From positions 62,001 through 126,000 of the forward strand of contig JAOANE010000046.1 of the NCBI GenBank assembly GCA_025194985.1: a DNA stretch of 64,000 bases. Reading direction: 5' to 3'. How positions within the stretch are numbered: the first letter of the stretch is position 1; the number at the start of each line of letters is the position of its first letter. Below are positions 36,387 to 44,636 of this stretch, piece by piece. The position numbers and the translations under genes are program-made. A model generated the notes under the pieces. The model saw only the letters and a program-made list of their open reading frames with translations, was not told the origin of the DNA and made no database searches. Origin of the DNA: Regnicoccus frigidus (GTDB lineage: Bacteria > Cyanobacteriota > Cyanobacteriia > PCC-6307 > Cyanobiaceae).

Positions 36387-37365
36387 GACCCGCCTGCACC
36401 AGATCATGCAGCCGCAACAGGCCTACCACCATTCCCTCCTTCCCTAAAACCGGCAACACGCCGATCGGTTTGCGGCGGTTGCGCTCCATGCGCTCCAGGG
36501 CGGAAACCGCCAGCAGATCCGCTGTCACGGTGATCGGGTCGGCGGTCATCAGTGCGGTGGCCTGCAGCTCGGCCCAGGCCGTGGCCGGATGCTGCTCCAG
36601 GGCCCGACGCAGGTCGCCGTCGGTGATCAGGCCAGCCAGCCGTTCGCCCGGCCCGCTCTTGCGCACCCAGCAGGCCCCGGCGCCATCGCGGGTGAGCAGG
36701 GCGATCACGGCCTGGAGGCTGGCCGATTCGGCCACGGGATGGAGCCGCTCGGCCGGCACCATCAGATCGCCCACCGTGAGGGTGAGCTGCTTGCCGAGCG
36801 CACCGGCTGGGTGGTTCATGGCGAAGTCAGCCGGAGAGATCCCCCGCCGCTCCATCCACACCGCCGCTAAGGCGTCACCGATCGCCATGGCCACGGCCGT
36901 GCTGGTGGTGGGGGCGAGATTGAGCGGGCAGGCCTCGCGATCGACGCCGCCGTCGAGCACCACCTCACAGCCGCGGGCCAGGCTTGAGTGCAACCGGCCC
37001 ACCAGGGCGATTCGGGCCGTACCACGCCGGCGCAGGTGGGGCAGGATTTCGATCAGTTCCTGGGTTTCGCCGCTATTCGAGAGCAGCAACACCACATCTT
37101 CAGGGGCAACGACGCCGAGGTCACCGTGCAGGGCATCGAGCGGATTGAGGTAGAGCGCCATCAGCCCGATCGAGGAGAAAGTGGCGGCGATCTTGCGCGC
37201 CACGATCCCGCTTTTGCCCACGCCGGTGATCACCAACTTGGCCCGCTGGTCGGCGCAGCGCTCCAGCAGATCCAGGGCCGCATCCACCTGGCTTGCCTCC
37301 AGCCGCGTGGCCGCCGCCGCGATCGCCGCCGCTTCCTCGTTCAAGCAGCGCGTCAGTGCAGACAT
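36367..37365 (-). CDS. kdsD: Arabinose-5-phosphate isomerase (KpsF/GutQ type)
   Basis: This makes arabinose-5-phosphate from ribulose-5-phosphate, the first step in KDO synthesis. The 332-residue protein has an N-terminal SIS domain (LVITGVGKSGIVARKIAATF, ALHGDLGVVAPEDVVLLLSN, SGETQELIEILPHL) and two C-terminal CBS domains (SADFAMNHPAGALG marks the start of the linker; VRKSGPGERLAGLITDGDL and LPVLGKEGMVVGLLRLHDLV). With kdsA, kdsC and kdsB, this completes the path to CMP-KDO within the window. Confidence 0.94.
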   Translation of the reverse strand: MSALTRCLNEEAAAIAAAATRLEASQVDAALDLLERCADQRAKLVITGVGKSGIVARKIAATFSSIGLMALYLNPLDALHGDLGVVAPEDVVLLLSNSGETQELIEILPHLRRRGTARIALVGRLHSSLARGCEVVLDGGVDREACPLNLAPTTSTAVAMAIGDALAAVWMERRGISPADFAMNHPAGALGKQLTLTVGDLMVPAERLHPVAESASLQAVIALLTRDGAGACWVRKSGPGERLAGLITDGDLRRALEQHPATAWAELQATALMTADPITVTADLLAVSALERMERNRRKPIGVLPVLGKEGMVVGLLRLHDLVQAGLSPTAR

Positions 37366-37398
37366 CCAGGCCCCACCTCCTCCGCCGCGACTGTATGG

Positions 37399-37896
37399 CT
37401 AAAGCCTGGCCATGGCTGAGCGCACTTCCCGGTCGGCATCCTTGCGACGCTCGTCCTGGCGCTTGTCGTGCAGCTTGCGGCCCTTGGCCAGCCCGATGGT
37501 GAGCTTGATCCACGATCCCTTGAGGTGGAGGTTGAGCGGGATCAAGGTGAGGCCTTTCTGGTCGAGGGCGATGCGCAGTTTGTCGATCTCGCGGCGGTGG
37601 GCCAGCAATTTGCGGGTGCGCAGCGGCTCGTGGTTGTAGTAGGCGCTGGCGTGGCTGTGGGGGGAGATGTGCACGTTGTGCAGCTGCAGCTCGCCGCTGC
37701 GGATCAGGCAGAAGCCATCGCGCAGGTTGGCCTTGCCGGCCCGGATTGATTTCACCTCCGTTCCCACCAGCTCCAGGCCGGTTTCGATGGTCTCGAGGAT
37801 TTCGTACTGATGGCGGGCGAAGCGGTTGTCGGCCAGCAGGCGGTTGGCGGCATCCCGGGCCGCCTTGGCGGCTTTCTTGCCTCCTCCCTTGGCCAT
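37399..37896 (-). CDS. smpB: SsrA-binding protein SmpB
   Basis: SmpB delivers tmRNA to stalled ribosomes. The ATG at 37896 gives 165 residues with the usual body: LADNRFARHQYEILETIETG, GTEVKSIRAGKANLRDGFC, LHNVHISPHSHASAYYNHEP, RTRKLLAHRREIDKL and the basic tail GLAKGRKLHDKRQDERRKDA. The long upstream open frame overlaps ruvB and is not part of the gene. It is preceded by a lysine- and alanine-rich N-terminus (AKGGGKKAAKAARDAANR). It diverges from ruvB with 60 bp between starts. Confidence 0.95.
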   Translation of the reverse strand: MAKGGGKKAAKAARDAANRLLADNRFARHQYEILETIETGLELVGTEVKSIRAGKANLRDGFCLIRSGELQLHNVHISPHSHASAYYNHEPLRTRKLLAHRREIDKLRIALDQKGLTLIPLNLHLKGSWIKLTIGLAKGRKLHDKRQDERRKDADREVRSAMARL

Positions 37897-37956
37897 CTCC
37901 CTCACCGGCGCAGGCCTTGACCCTAAACAGCCTCCGGCCTGCCTACTGTCGAGCCC

Positions 37957-39045
37957 ATGGCGATCGTTTCCTCCGGAGCCGGGCGCGGTGGAGTTCAGCC
38001 ACCTGCCCGCCCGCCCGCTGCAGCGGCGGCGCGCTTGCTCGATCCCCGTGGCCAGCCCCTCCAGGAAGGGGAAGCTGAGGCGCCGCTGCCCAACCGGGAA
38101 GACCGCCTGCGGCCGCGGCGGCTGGCGGATTACATCGGCCAGCGGGAACTCAAGGAAGTGCTCGGCATCGCCGTGGAAGCCACCCGCAACCGCGGCGAGG
38201 CCCTCGACCACGTGCTGCTCTACGGGCCCCCTGGCCTCGGCAAAACCACCATGGCCCTGGTGATCGCCGAGGAGTTGGGGGTGCGCTGCCGCATCACCAG
38301 TGCGCCGGCCCTGGAGCGCCCCCGCGACATCGTCGGCCTGCTGATCAACCTGCAGCCCCATGAGCTGCTGTTCATCGATGAGATCCACCGGCTCAACCGG
38401 GTGGCCGAGGAGCTGCTCTATCCGGCCATGGAGGACTACCGCCTTGATCTCACCGTTGGCCGCGGCAGCACCGCCCGCACCCGCTCGGTGCCTGTGGCGC
38501 CGTTCACCCTGGTGGGAGCCACCACCAGGGCCGGCGCCTTGAGCTCACCGCTGCGTGACCGCTTCGGCCTGATCCAGCGGCTGGAGTTCTATGGTCTCGC
38601 CGATCTCCAGGCGATCGTGGAGCGGGCCGCCGGCCTGCTCAATCTGGAGCTGGACGCCGAGGCCGCCGCCGAGGTGGCCCGCCGTTGCCGCGGCACGCCG
38701 CGTATCGCCAATCGCCTGTTGCGCCGGGTGCGCGATGTGGCCAGCGTGCGCGGCCAACCCCGCATCGGGCCGGCCTTGGTGGCCGAAGCGCTCAGCCTGC
38801 ATCGGGTCGACGACCGGGGCCTTGATGCCAGCGACCGGCGCCTGCTGGAGCTGCTGCTCACGGGCTATGGCGGCGGGCCGGTGGGCCTCGACACCCTGGC
38901 TGCCGGGCTTGGCGAGGATCCGATCACCCTGGAAACGGTGGTGGAACCCTATTTGTTGCAACTGGGCTTTCTGCTGCGCACCCCCCGTGGTCGGGTGGCC
39001 ACGCCGGCGGCGCGCCAGCATCTCGGCTGGCCGGAGGCGGCCTGA
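37957..39045 (+). CDS. ruvB: Holliday junction branch-migration helicase RuvB
   Basis: RuvB drives branch migration with RuvA. The 362-residue protein has an N-terminal extension (about 40 residues, low complexity), then LRPRRLADYIGQRELKEVL, Walker A LLYGPPGLGKTTMALVIAEE, LLFIDEIHRLNRVAEELLYP (Walker B), GATTRAGALSSPLRDRFGL and the arginine finger region. The C-terminal winged helix has LLELLLTGYGGGPVGLDTLA. Its stop shares one base with the ATG of the following TPR gene (TGATG). Confidence 0.95.
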   Translation: MAIVSSGAGRGGVQPPARPPAAAAARLLDPRGQPLQEGEAEAPLPNREDRLRPRRLADYIGQRELKEVLGIAVEATRNRGEALDHVLLYGPPGLGKTTMALVIAEELGVRCRITSAPALERPRDIVGLLINLQPHELLFIDEIHRLNRVAEELLYPAMEDYRLDLTVGRGSTARTRSVPVAPFTLVGATTRAGALSSPLRDRFGLIQRLEFYGLADLQAIVERAAGLLNLELDAEAAAEVARRCRGTPRIANRLLRRVRDVASVRGQPRIGPALVAEALSLHRVDDRGLDASDRRLLELLLTGYGGGPVGLDTLAAGLGEDPITLETVVEPYLLQLGFLLRTPRGRVATPAARQHLGWPEAA

Positions 39046-39788
39046 TGGGCTGGCTGCTGGCCTTGCTGCTCACCACCCAGCTGGCCTTTCCCCAGCTGTT
39101 CGATCAGGCCCTGAACGCCAGCCGCGAGGGCCGCTTCGGCGACGCACTGCCGCTCTGGGATCGGGTGCTGGAGCAGGCCCCCAACGACGCTTCGGCCTGG
39201 AGCAACCGCGGCAACGTGCAGTTGGCGCTTGGCCGCCCTGAAGCGGCTATCGCCGATCAGGCCAAAGCGATGGAGCTGGAGCCAGGCAGCCTCGATCCCC
39301 ATCTCAACCGCGGCATCGCCGAGGAGGCCCTCGGCCAGTGGGAGCTGGCGGAAGCCGATTACCGCTGGGTCCTGGCCCGTGATCCCGCTGAGGCCTCCGC
39401 CCTCTACAACCTGGGCAATGTGCAGGGATCGCTGCAGCAGTGGGAAGAGGCCGGCCGTTGCTTTGAGGCGGCCGCCGCCGCCCGGCCCGGGTTCCCGATG
39501 GCCCGCTCCAGCGCCGCGCTGGCGGCCTTCCAGCAGGGTGATCTGGCCGGGGCGGAAGCGGAGTTCCGCAAGCTGATCCGTCGCTATCCGCTGTTTGCCG
39601 ATGCCCGGGCAGGGCTTACTGCCCTGCTCTGGTTGCGCGGGGCCTCAGGGGAGGCGGAAAGCAACTGGGCGGCGGCCTCAGGCCTCGACCCGCGCTACCG
39701 CCAGCCAGAATGGTTAGCGGCTATTCGCCGCTGGCCTCCGAAACCCGTGAGCGCCCTTGAAGATTTTCTGAACCTGGCGAGCCGATGA
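39045..39788 (+). CDS. TPR-repeat protein, exported
   Basis: A 247-residue protein with a short N-terminal hydrophobic segment (WLLALLLTTQLAFPQLF) and several TPR units, for example ALPLWDRVLEQAPNDASAWS, NRGNVQLALGRPEAAIADQA and ALYNLGNVQGSLQQWEEAGR. It overlaps the ruvB stop by one base and the next gene by 4 bp, so it is part of a coupled string ruvB-TPR-amidohydrolase-small membrane protein. Its partner is unknown. Confidence 0.8.
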   Translation: MGWLLALLLTTQLAFPQLFDQALNASREGRFGDALPLWDRVLEQAPNDASAWSNRGNVQLALGRPEAAIADQAKAMELEPGSLDPHLNRGIAEEALGQWELAEADYRWVLARDPAEASALYNLGNVQGSLQQWEEAGRCFEAAAAARPGFPMARSSAALAAFQQGDLAGAEAEFRKLIRRYPLFADARAGLTALLWLRGASGEAESNWAAASGLDPRYRQPEWLAAIRRWPPKPVSALEDFLNLASR

Positions 39789-41047
39789 TTCCCGCTGCCA
39801 CGTCTGCTGCCTTCCCCGCTTCTTCTGCCTCGCCAGGCTCCGCGGCGGCCCGCCTGCGGCCGGCGGAGATTCTCGAGCGCTTTGGCCTGGAGCAGGCCCT
39901 GGAGCAGGCCCTGCCGGACCTGATTGGTTTGCGCCGCCATCTCCATGCCCACCCGGAGCTGAGCGGGGCTGAATATCAGACGGCGGCCCTGGTGGCCGGG
40001 GAGTTGCGGCAGCTCGGCTGGACGGTGCGTGAGGGTGTGGGCCGGACCGGCGTGGTGGCCGAGCTGGGCCCCGTGGGGGCGCCGCTGGTGGCCTTGCGCG
40101 TGGATATGGATGCCCTGCCGGTGGAAGAGCGCACGGGTCTGGCCTTTGCCTCCTGCCAGCAGGGTCTGATGCACGCCTGCGGCCATGACCTACACACCAG
40201 CGTGGGGCTCGGGGTGGCCCGGCTGCTGGCTCCCTTTGCCGGAGAGCTCAAGGCCCGGGTGCGGCTGTTGTTTCAGCCCGCCGAGGAAATCGCCACAGGA
40301 GCCGCCTGGATGCTGGCCGATGGCGCCATGGAGGGGGTGCAAGCCCTGTTCGGCCTGCATGTGTTTCCAAGCCTGGAGGTGGGCAGCATCGGGGTGCGCA
40401 GCGGCAGCCTCACGGCCGCAGCTGGCGAGCTGGAGGTGGAGGTGCTGGGCGAAGGCGGCCATGGCGCCAGACCCCACCAGTCGATCGATGCGATCTGGAT
40501 TGCGGCGCGGGTGGTGAGCGGCCTGCAGGAGGCGATCAGCCGCCGCCTCGACGCCCTTCAGCCGGTGGTGGTCAGCTTCGGGCGGATCGAGGGGGGCAAG
40601 GCCTTCAATGTGATCGCCGACCACGTGCGCCTGCTCGGAACCGTTCGCTGTCTCGACACCACCGTGCACGCCCAGCTGCCGGGCTGGATCGAAGACACCG
40701 TCCAGGCCATCTGCCGCGGCTACGGCGGTGAGGCCAAGGTGCGCTACCGCTGCATTGCACCACCCGTTCACAACGACCCCGCCCTCACGGGCCTGGTGGA
40801 AGAGGCGGCCGTGACGCTGCTTGGAGCCGAGCAGGTGATCCGGCTGGAGCAGCCCTCCCTGGGGGCGGAGGATTTCGCCGAACTGCTTCGGGCCGCTCCC
40901 GGCACGATGTTCCGTCTGGGGGTGGCCGGAGCTCAGGGATGCGCCCCGCTCCACAACGGCAGCTTCAATCCCGATGAACGCTCGCTGGCGGTGGGGGTGA
41001 AGGTGCTCGCCCTCAGCCTGCTGCTTTGGATGGAGCGGCAGGGTTGA
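39785..41047 (+). CDS. M20-family amidohydrolase
   Basis: A zinc-type M20D amidohydrolase of 420 residues, related to IAA-amino-acid and hippurate hydrolases. Family motifs are LRRHLHAHPELSGAEYQTAA, VALRVDMDALPVEERTGLAF, MHACGHDLHTSVGLG, LFQPAEEIATGAAWMLADG, FGLHVFPSLEVGSIGVRSG, EGGHGARPHQSIDAIW and QPSLGAEDFAELLRAAPGTM. It starts in an ATGA overlap with the TPR gene. It likely removes an acyl or aminoacyl group from an amide, but the real substrate is not shown by sequence. Confidence 0.88.
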   Translation: MIPAATSAAFPASSASPGSAAARLRPAEILERFGLEQALEQALPDLIGLRRHLHAHPELSGAEYQTAALVAGELRQLGWTVREGVGRTGVVAELGPVGAPLVALRVDMDALPVEERTGLAFASCQQGLMHACGHDLHTSVGLGVARLLAPFAGELKARVRLLFQPAEEIATGAAWMLADGAMEGVQALFGLHVFPSLEVGSIGVRSGSLTAAAGELEVEVLGEGGHGARPHQSIDAIWIAARVVSGLQEAISRRLDALQPVVVSFGRIEGGKAFNVIADHVRLLGTVRCLDTTVHAQLPGWIEDTVQAICRGYGGEAKVRYRCIAPPVHNDPALTGLVEEAAVTLLGAEQVIRLEQPSLGAEDFAELLRAAPGTMFRLGVAGAQGCAPLHNGSFNPDERSLAVGVKVLALSLLLWMERQG

Positions 41048-41307
41048 GATCCCCTCTGCCGGCGATTCGTCCCCTGCTGGCCCTGGCGGCGCCCCTGTTG
41101 ATCCTGTTGGCGATGATCAGTCTGTTGGCGCGCCACGGCAGCCAGCGTCTCCAGGCTGTTCCCGCCCTGGTGATCGGTTCTGGCCTGATGGTCACCAGTC
41201 GTCTGCGGAGGTCTCGCCGGCGCCGCAGGCTGGTGGAGGCCCTCCGTGGCCAGCCGTTGGCGTCGCCACCGCCGCACCCCAATCCACCCGTTTCCATGGG
41301 AGGGTGA
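41044..41307 (+). CDS. Small membrane protein, 87 aa
   Basis: The frame is open from 41026, but a TTG at 41044 in a TTGA overlap with the amidohydrolase stop is the better start. It predicts two hydrophobic segments (IRPLLALAAPLLILLAMISL; AVPALVIGSGLMV) and a very basic stretch (RLRRSRRRRR). No family recognised. The tail is proline-rich and runs just up to the HEAT gene. It may also be chance open frame, but its position in a coupled string favours a real gene. Confidence 0.55.
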   Translation: MRSPLPAIRPLLALAAPLLILLAMISLLARHGSQRLQAVPALVIGSGLMVTSRLRRSRRRRRLVEALRGQPLASPPPHPNPPVSMGG

Positions 41308-41311
41308 AGGC

Positions 41312-41950
41312 ATGGTTCAACCTCGATCGGATTCTGATTCTCCAGGCGATCTGGAGGCCCTGCGCCAGGCGATCCTCTCCGGCGACCCGGTTCGGGCCAT
41401 GCCGGCCCTGGTGGACCTGCGGCGATTTGAGCCTGAGCAGGCCGTTCCCCTACTCCTGCTCGGCCTGGAGCAGGAGCCCTTCATCGTGCGTTCGATGAGT
41501 TGTGCTGGCCTGGGTATCAAGCGCAACGAAGAAGCCTGGCAGGTTCTGATCACGGCCCTCAGTGAGGATCAGGACGCGAACGTGCGGGCCGAAGCGGCCA
41601 ATGCCCTGGCCAGTTACGGCGTCGAGCGGGCCTGGCCCTTGCTGCGCGATGCCTTCGCCCGTGATGGCGAGTGGTTGGTGCGCTGCAGCATCCTCTCCGC
41701 CCTGGCTGAGCAACCGCAGATTGATCCGGAGGCTCTGTTGGAGCTCTCGGAGATGGCGATCGCCGATGCTGACGGCACCGTGCGGGTGGGCGGCGCTGAA
41801 ATCCTCTCTCGACTGGTGCGCGACTCAGCCGCGCAGGCCGCGCCGGCATCGCCGGCCTGGGCAGAAGCGGCCCGCGCGTTGTTGCGGGGTCTGCAGCAGG
41901 ACGGAGACCACCGGGTGGTGGCCGCGGCCCTGAACGGACTGCAATCCTGA
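41312..41950 (+). CDS. HEAT-repeat protein
   Basis: A 212-residue helical-repeat protein with several HEAT/PBS-lyase-type units: AMPALVDLRRFEPEQAVPLL, SMSCAGLGIKRNEEAWQVLI, DANVRAEAANALASYG, WLVRCSILSALAE and TVRVGGAEILSRLV. Such proteins in cyanobacteria include phycobilisome lyases and scaffolds; this one lacks anything that would mark it as a lyase. ATG at 41312 has a ribosome-binding site (gggtgaagg) directly upstream; the earlier open frame is not needed. The thiC riboswitch region follows. Confidence 0.8.
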   Translation: MVQPRSDSDSPGDLEALRQAILSGDPVRAMPALVDLRRFEPEQAVPLLLLGLEQEPFIVRSMSCAGLGIKRNEEAWQVLITALSEDQDANVRAEAANALASYGVERAWPLLRDAFARDGEWLVRCSILSALAEQPQIDPEALLELSEMAIADADGTVRVGGAEILSRLVRDSAAQAAPASPAWAEAARALLRGLQQDGDHRVVAAALNGLQS

Positions 41951-41995
41951 AATCTTGCTAGGTTTCGCCAGTCACTAGGGGTGCCGGGCCCGAGC

Positions 41996-42082
41996 ACACT
42001 TCCCACAAGAAGAGCGCTTCACGCCCCGGCTGAGATCACACCCTCCGAACCTGATCCGGGTCATGCCGGCGCAGGGAAGTGT
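41996..42082 (+). promoter_or_regulatory. TPP riboswitch (THI element)
   Basis: The core reads CTGAGATCACACC (THI box, J2-type loop), then ACCTGATCCGGGTCATGCC with GCGCAGGGAAG, both hallmarks of the TPP aptamer. The outer P1 stem is nine bp: acacttccc at 41996-42004 pairs with gggaagtgt at 42074-42082. It lies 107 bp upstream of the thiC ATG, the usual target, so thiamine pyrophosphate likely turns thiC down. Confidence 0.93.
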
Positions 42083-42188
42083 CCCGAATGCAACCGCAGG
42101 CCGATCGGCCCCGGTGGCGTCCGGATCCGGAGTTGTGCCCTCGCCTCCCAGCGGCCCCCGGTCCGAACGCCCCTTTTTCGAGTCGATC

Positions 42189-43574
42189 ATGCGCAGCGCC
42201 TGGATTGAGAAGCGTCGTGGTGACGCCAACGTGTCGCAGATGCATTACGCCCGTCAGGGCGTGGTGACCGAAGAGATGGCCTTCGTGGCTAAGCGCGAGA
42301 ACCTACCCGAATCACTGGTGATGGAGGAGGTGGCCCGGGGCCGCATGATCATCCCGGCCAATATCAATCACCCCAACCTGGAGCCGATGGCGATCGGCAT
42401 CGCGTCGAGGTGCAAGGTGAATGCCAACATCGGCGCTTCCCCCAACGCTTCCGACCTTGATGAAGAGGTGGCCAAGCTGCGCCTGGCCGTGAAATATGGC
42501 GCCGACACGGTGATGGACCTCTCCACCGGCGGCGTCAACCTCGATGAGGTGCGCACGGCGATCATCAATGCCTCCAGCGTGCCGATCGGCACCGTGCCGG
42601 TATATCAGGCGCTCGAGAGTGTGCACGGCTCGATCGAGAAGCTCGACGCCGATGATTTCCTGCACATCATCGAGAAGCACTGCCAGCAGGGAGTTGATTA
42701 CCAGACCATCCATGCCGGCCTGCTGATCGAGCACCTGCCGCTGGTGAAGGGGCGCCTCACCGGCATTGTGAGCCGCGGCGGCGGCATCCTGGCCCAGTGG
42801 ATGCTGTATCACCACAAGCAGAACCCGCTGTTCACGCGCTTCGATGACATCATCGAGATCTTCAAGCGCTACGACTGCAGTTTTTCGCTGGGTGATTCGC
42901 TGCGTCCCGGCTGCCAGCACGATGCTTCTGATGCCGCCCAGTTTGCTGAGCTGAAAACCCTCGGCCAGCTCACCCGCCGCGCCTGGGAGCACGACATCCA
43001 GGTGATGGTGGAAGGTCCGGGCCACGTGCCGATGGACCAGATCGAGTTCAACGTCAAAAAGCAGATGGAGGAGTGCAGCGAAGCTCCCTTCTATGTGTTG
43101 GGTCCGCTGGTCACCGACATCGCCCCCGGCTACGACCACATCACCAGCGCCATCGGCGCGGCGCTGGCGGGCTGGCACGGCACGGCGATGCTCTGCTACG
43201 TGACCCCCAAGGAACACCTGGGCCTGCCCAACGCCGAAGACGTGCGCGAGGGCCTGATCGCCTACAAGATCGCCGCCCACGCCGCCGACCTCGCCCGCCA
43301 CCGCCCGGGCGCCCGCGACCGCGACGACGAACTCAGCCGCGCCCGCTACGCTTTCGACTGGAACAAGCAGTTCGATCTCTCGCTCGATCCCGAACGCGCC
43401 CGCGAATACCACGACGAAACCCTGCCGGCCGACATCTACAAAGAAGCCGAATTCTGCTCAATGTGCGGCCCCAAGCACTGCCCGATGCAGACCAAGATCA
43501 CCGATGAGGATCTGGCCGGATTGGAAGACGTGCTGAAGGCCCAGGAGCAGTCCAAAGCAGTTGCGGTTGTGTGA
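42189..43574 (+). CDS. thiC: Phosphomethylpyrimidine synthase ThiC
   Basis: ThiC converts aminoimidazole ribotide to the thiamine pyrimidine using radical SAM chemistry. The 461-residue protein (ATG 42189, MRSAWIEKRRGDANVSQMH) has MIIPANINHPNLEPMAIG, KVNANIGASPNASDLDEEVA, TVMDLSTGGVNLDEVR, SLGDSLRPGCQHDASDAAQF and VEGPGHVPMDQIEFNVKKQM. The late CSMCGPKHC is its unusual C-terminal radical SAM cysteine motif. The frame is open into the TPP riboswitch, but that upstream part is leader. Confidence 0.96.
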   Translation: MRSAWIEKRRGDANVSQMHYARQGVVTEEMAFVAKRENLPESLVMEEVARGRMIIPANINHPNLEPMAIGIASRCKVNANIGASPNASDLDEEVAKLRLAVKYGADTVMDLSTGGVNLDEVRTAIINASSVPIGTVPVYQALESVHGSIEKLDADDFLHIIEKHCQQGVDYQTIHAGLLIEHLPLVKGRLTGIVSRGGGILAQWMLYHHKQNPLFTRFDDIIEIFKRYDCSFSLGDSLRPGCQHDASDAAQFAELKTLGQLTRRAWEHDIQVMVEGPGHVPMDQIEFNVKKQMEECSEAPFYVLGPLVTDIAPGYDHITSAIGAALAGWHGTAMLCYVTPKEHLGLPNAEDVREGLIAYKIAAHAADLARHRPGARDRDDELSRARYAFDWNKQFDLSLDPERAREYHDETLPADIYKEAEFCSMCGPKHCPMQTKITDEDLAGLEDVLKAQEQSKAVAVV

Positions 43575-44086
43575 TGTTCTAGAGGCGGGGATTCACTCCT
43601 CCCTATTGATCTGAACTTGGTGGGGTTTGGGCGGCTCTTGCTCCCTTATCCCTGCCGCTTTACTCCCCTTCAGGTAGATGAGGATGATGGATCGATAGAA
43701 GACGCATAACCGCAAAGAACAGTACGCTGCGCTTCTTCAAAACTCAACCCAGGTAGGTGCGTAAGCCTGTGTGGCCAAGATGGGGTTGGCCGAACGGCAG
43801 ATATAGATACTAAAATATTCCAAACTCCTTCTTCTCGCAAGGCCCGTTGCCGGTATTCATTCACTCAAATTTATAAACTATTCGATAGCTTGACCTTGGT
43901 GCGATGTGAATCGGTAAAAATGGCTGGCGCTGACATTGTCAATTTAGCGAAGACGGTAAAGGGATTGCAACTTCGGAATCTTCTTCGGCGGCGAAAGCCG
44001 ATGTGATCAGATTGCTTACACCAAGGAAGAGCCATGGGAAGAGTCGTCCTGTTGCAGCGGTAAAGAGTTCCCATTCGGTCAACGCC
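43575..44086. other. Intergenic stretch of low GC with no supported gene
   Basis: This 512-bp stretch is poorer in GC than the flanks (notably 43820-44040) and has only short frames, none with a family motif. One minus-strand frame (43670-43864) has no recognisable features. It marks the left boundary of the accessory patch that runs to about 47.75 kb. Promoters for the GrpB gene may lie here. Confidence 0.5.
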
Positions 44087-44608
44087 ATGCTTGATGCCGA
44101 GATCGAGATTGTTCCCTATAACTCTGGATGGACTACTGCATTTCTTGAGGAGCGGAAACTGCTTCGCGCTGTCCTAGAGCCTTGGCTGATTGGTGAAATT
44201 GAGCATGTAGGCAGCACTGCCGTTGCTGGTATGTCAGCCAAGCCAACCATCGACATCATGGCTCCAGTGGAATCGCTCGGTCGGTCTCGTGCAGCCACCG
44301 CTGTGGCTGTGGAGGCGGGTTATGTTCACTATCCCTACAAGCTTGAGCAAATGCTCTGGTTTTGCAAGCCTTCACCCGAGCGGCGTACCCATCATCTGTA
44401 TCTTGTTCCGTACAACAGCTTATTGTGGTTGGAGCGATTGGCCTTCAGAGACATCTTGCGACAAGACAAAATACTTTCTTCTGCCTACGCCAACCTGAAA
44501 GTTGAGCTGGCGAGTAGATTCAGGTCTGACCGCGAAGCCTATTCTCAGGCCAAAGCACCGTTCATTCAAGCTGTTCTTGCATCAAGATGCAGCATTGGAC
44601 CGGCCTGA
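44087..44608 (+). CDS. GrpB/UPF0157 family protein
   Basis: A 173-residue protein of the GrpB family, which has a nucleotidyltransferase-like fold. Motifs are IEIVPYNSGWTTAFLEERK, IEHVGSTAVAGMSAKPTIDI, and HHLYLVPYNSLLWLERLAFR with RDILRQDKIL. ATG at 44087 gives the family start; the open frame upstream is not conserved. Some family members are fused to or near CoaE or GNAT proteins, but the function is not settled. It is 28 bp upstream of the ion-channel gene on the same strand, so the two may be co-transcribed. Confidence 0.85.
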   Translation: MLDAEIEIVPYNSGWTTAFLEERKLLRAVLEPWLIGEIEHVGSTAVAGMSAKPTIDIMAPVESLGRSRAATAVAVEAGYVHYPYKLEQMLWFCKPSPERRTHHLYLVPYNSLLWLERLAFRDILRQDKILSSAYANLKVELASRFRSDREAYSQAKAPFIQAVLASRCSIGPA

Positions 44609-44636
44609 AACTCCAAACCAAAGGAGATCATTATTA

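Noticed and set aside
37897..38388. Upstream extension of smpB to 38388
   Set aside because: It overlaps ruvB on the other strand; the family start MAKGGGKK at 37896 gives the normal SmpB length.
43670..43864. A 64-codon minus-strand frame after thiC
   Set aside because: No family resemblance, no clear ribosome-binding site, and it lies in a low-GC stretch where chance frames are common.
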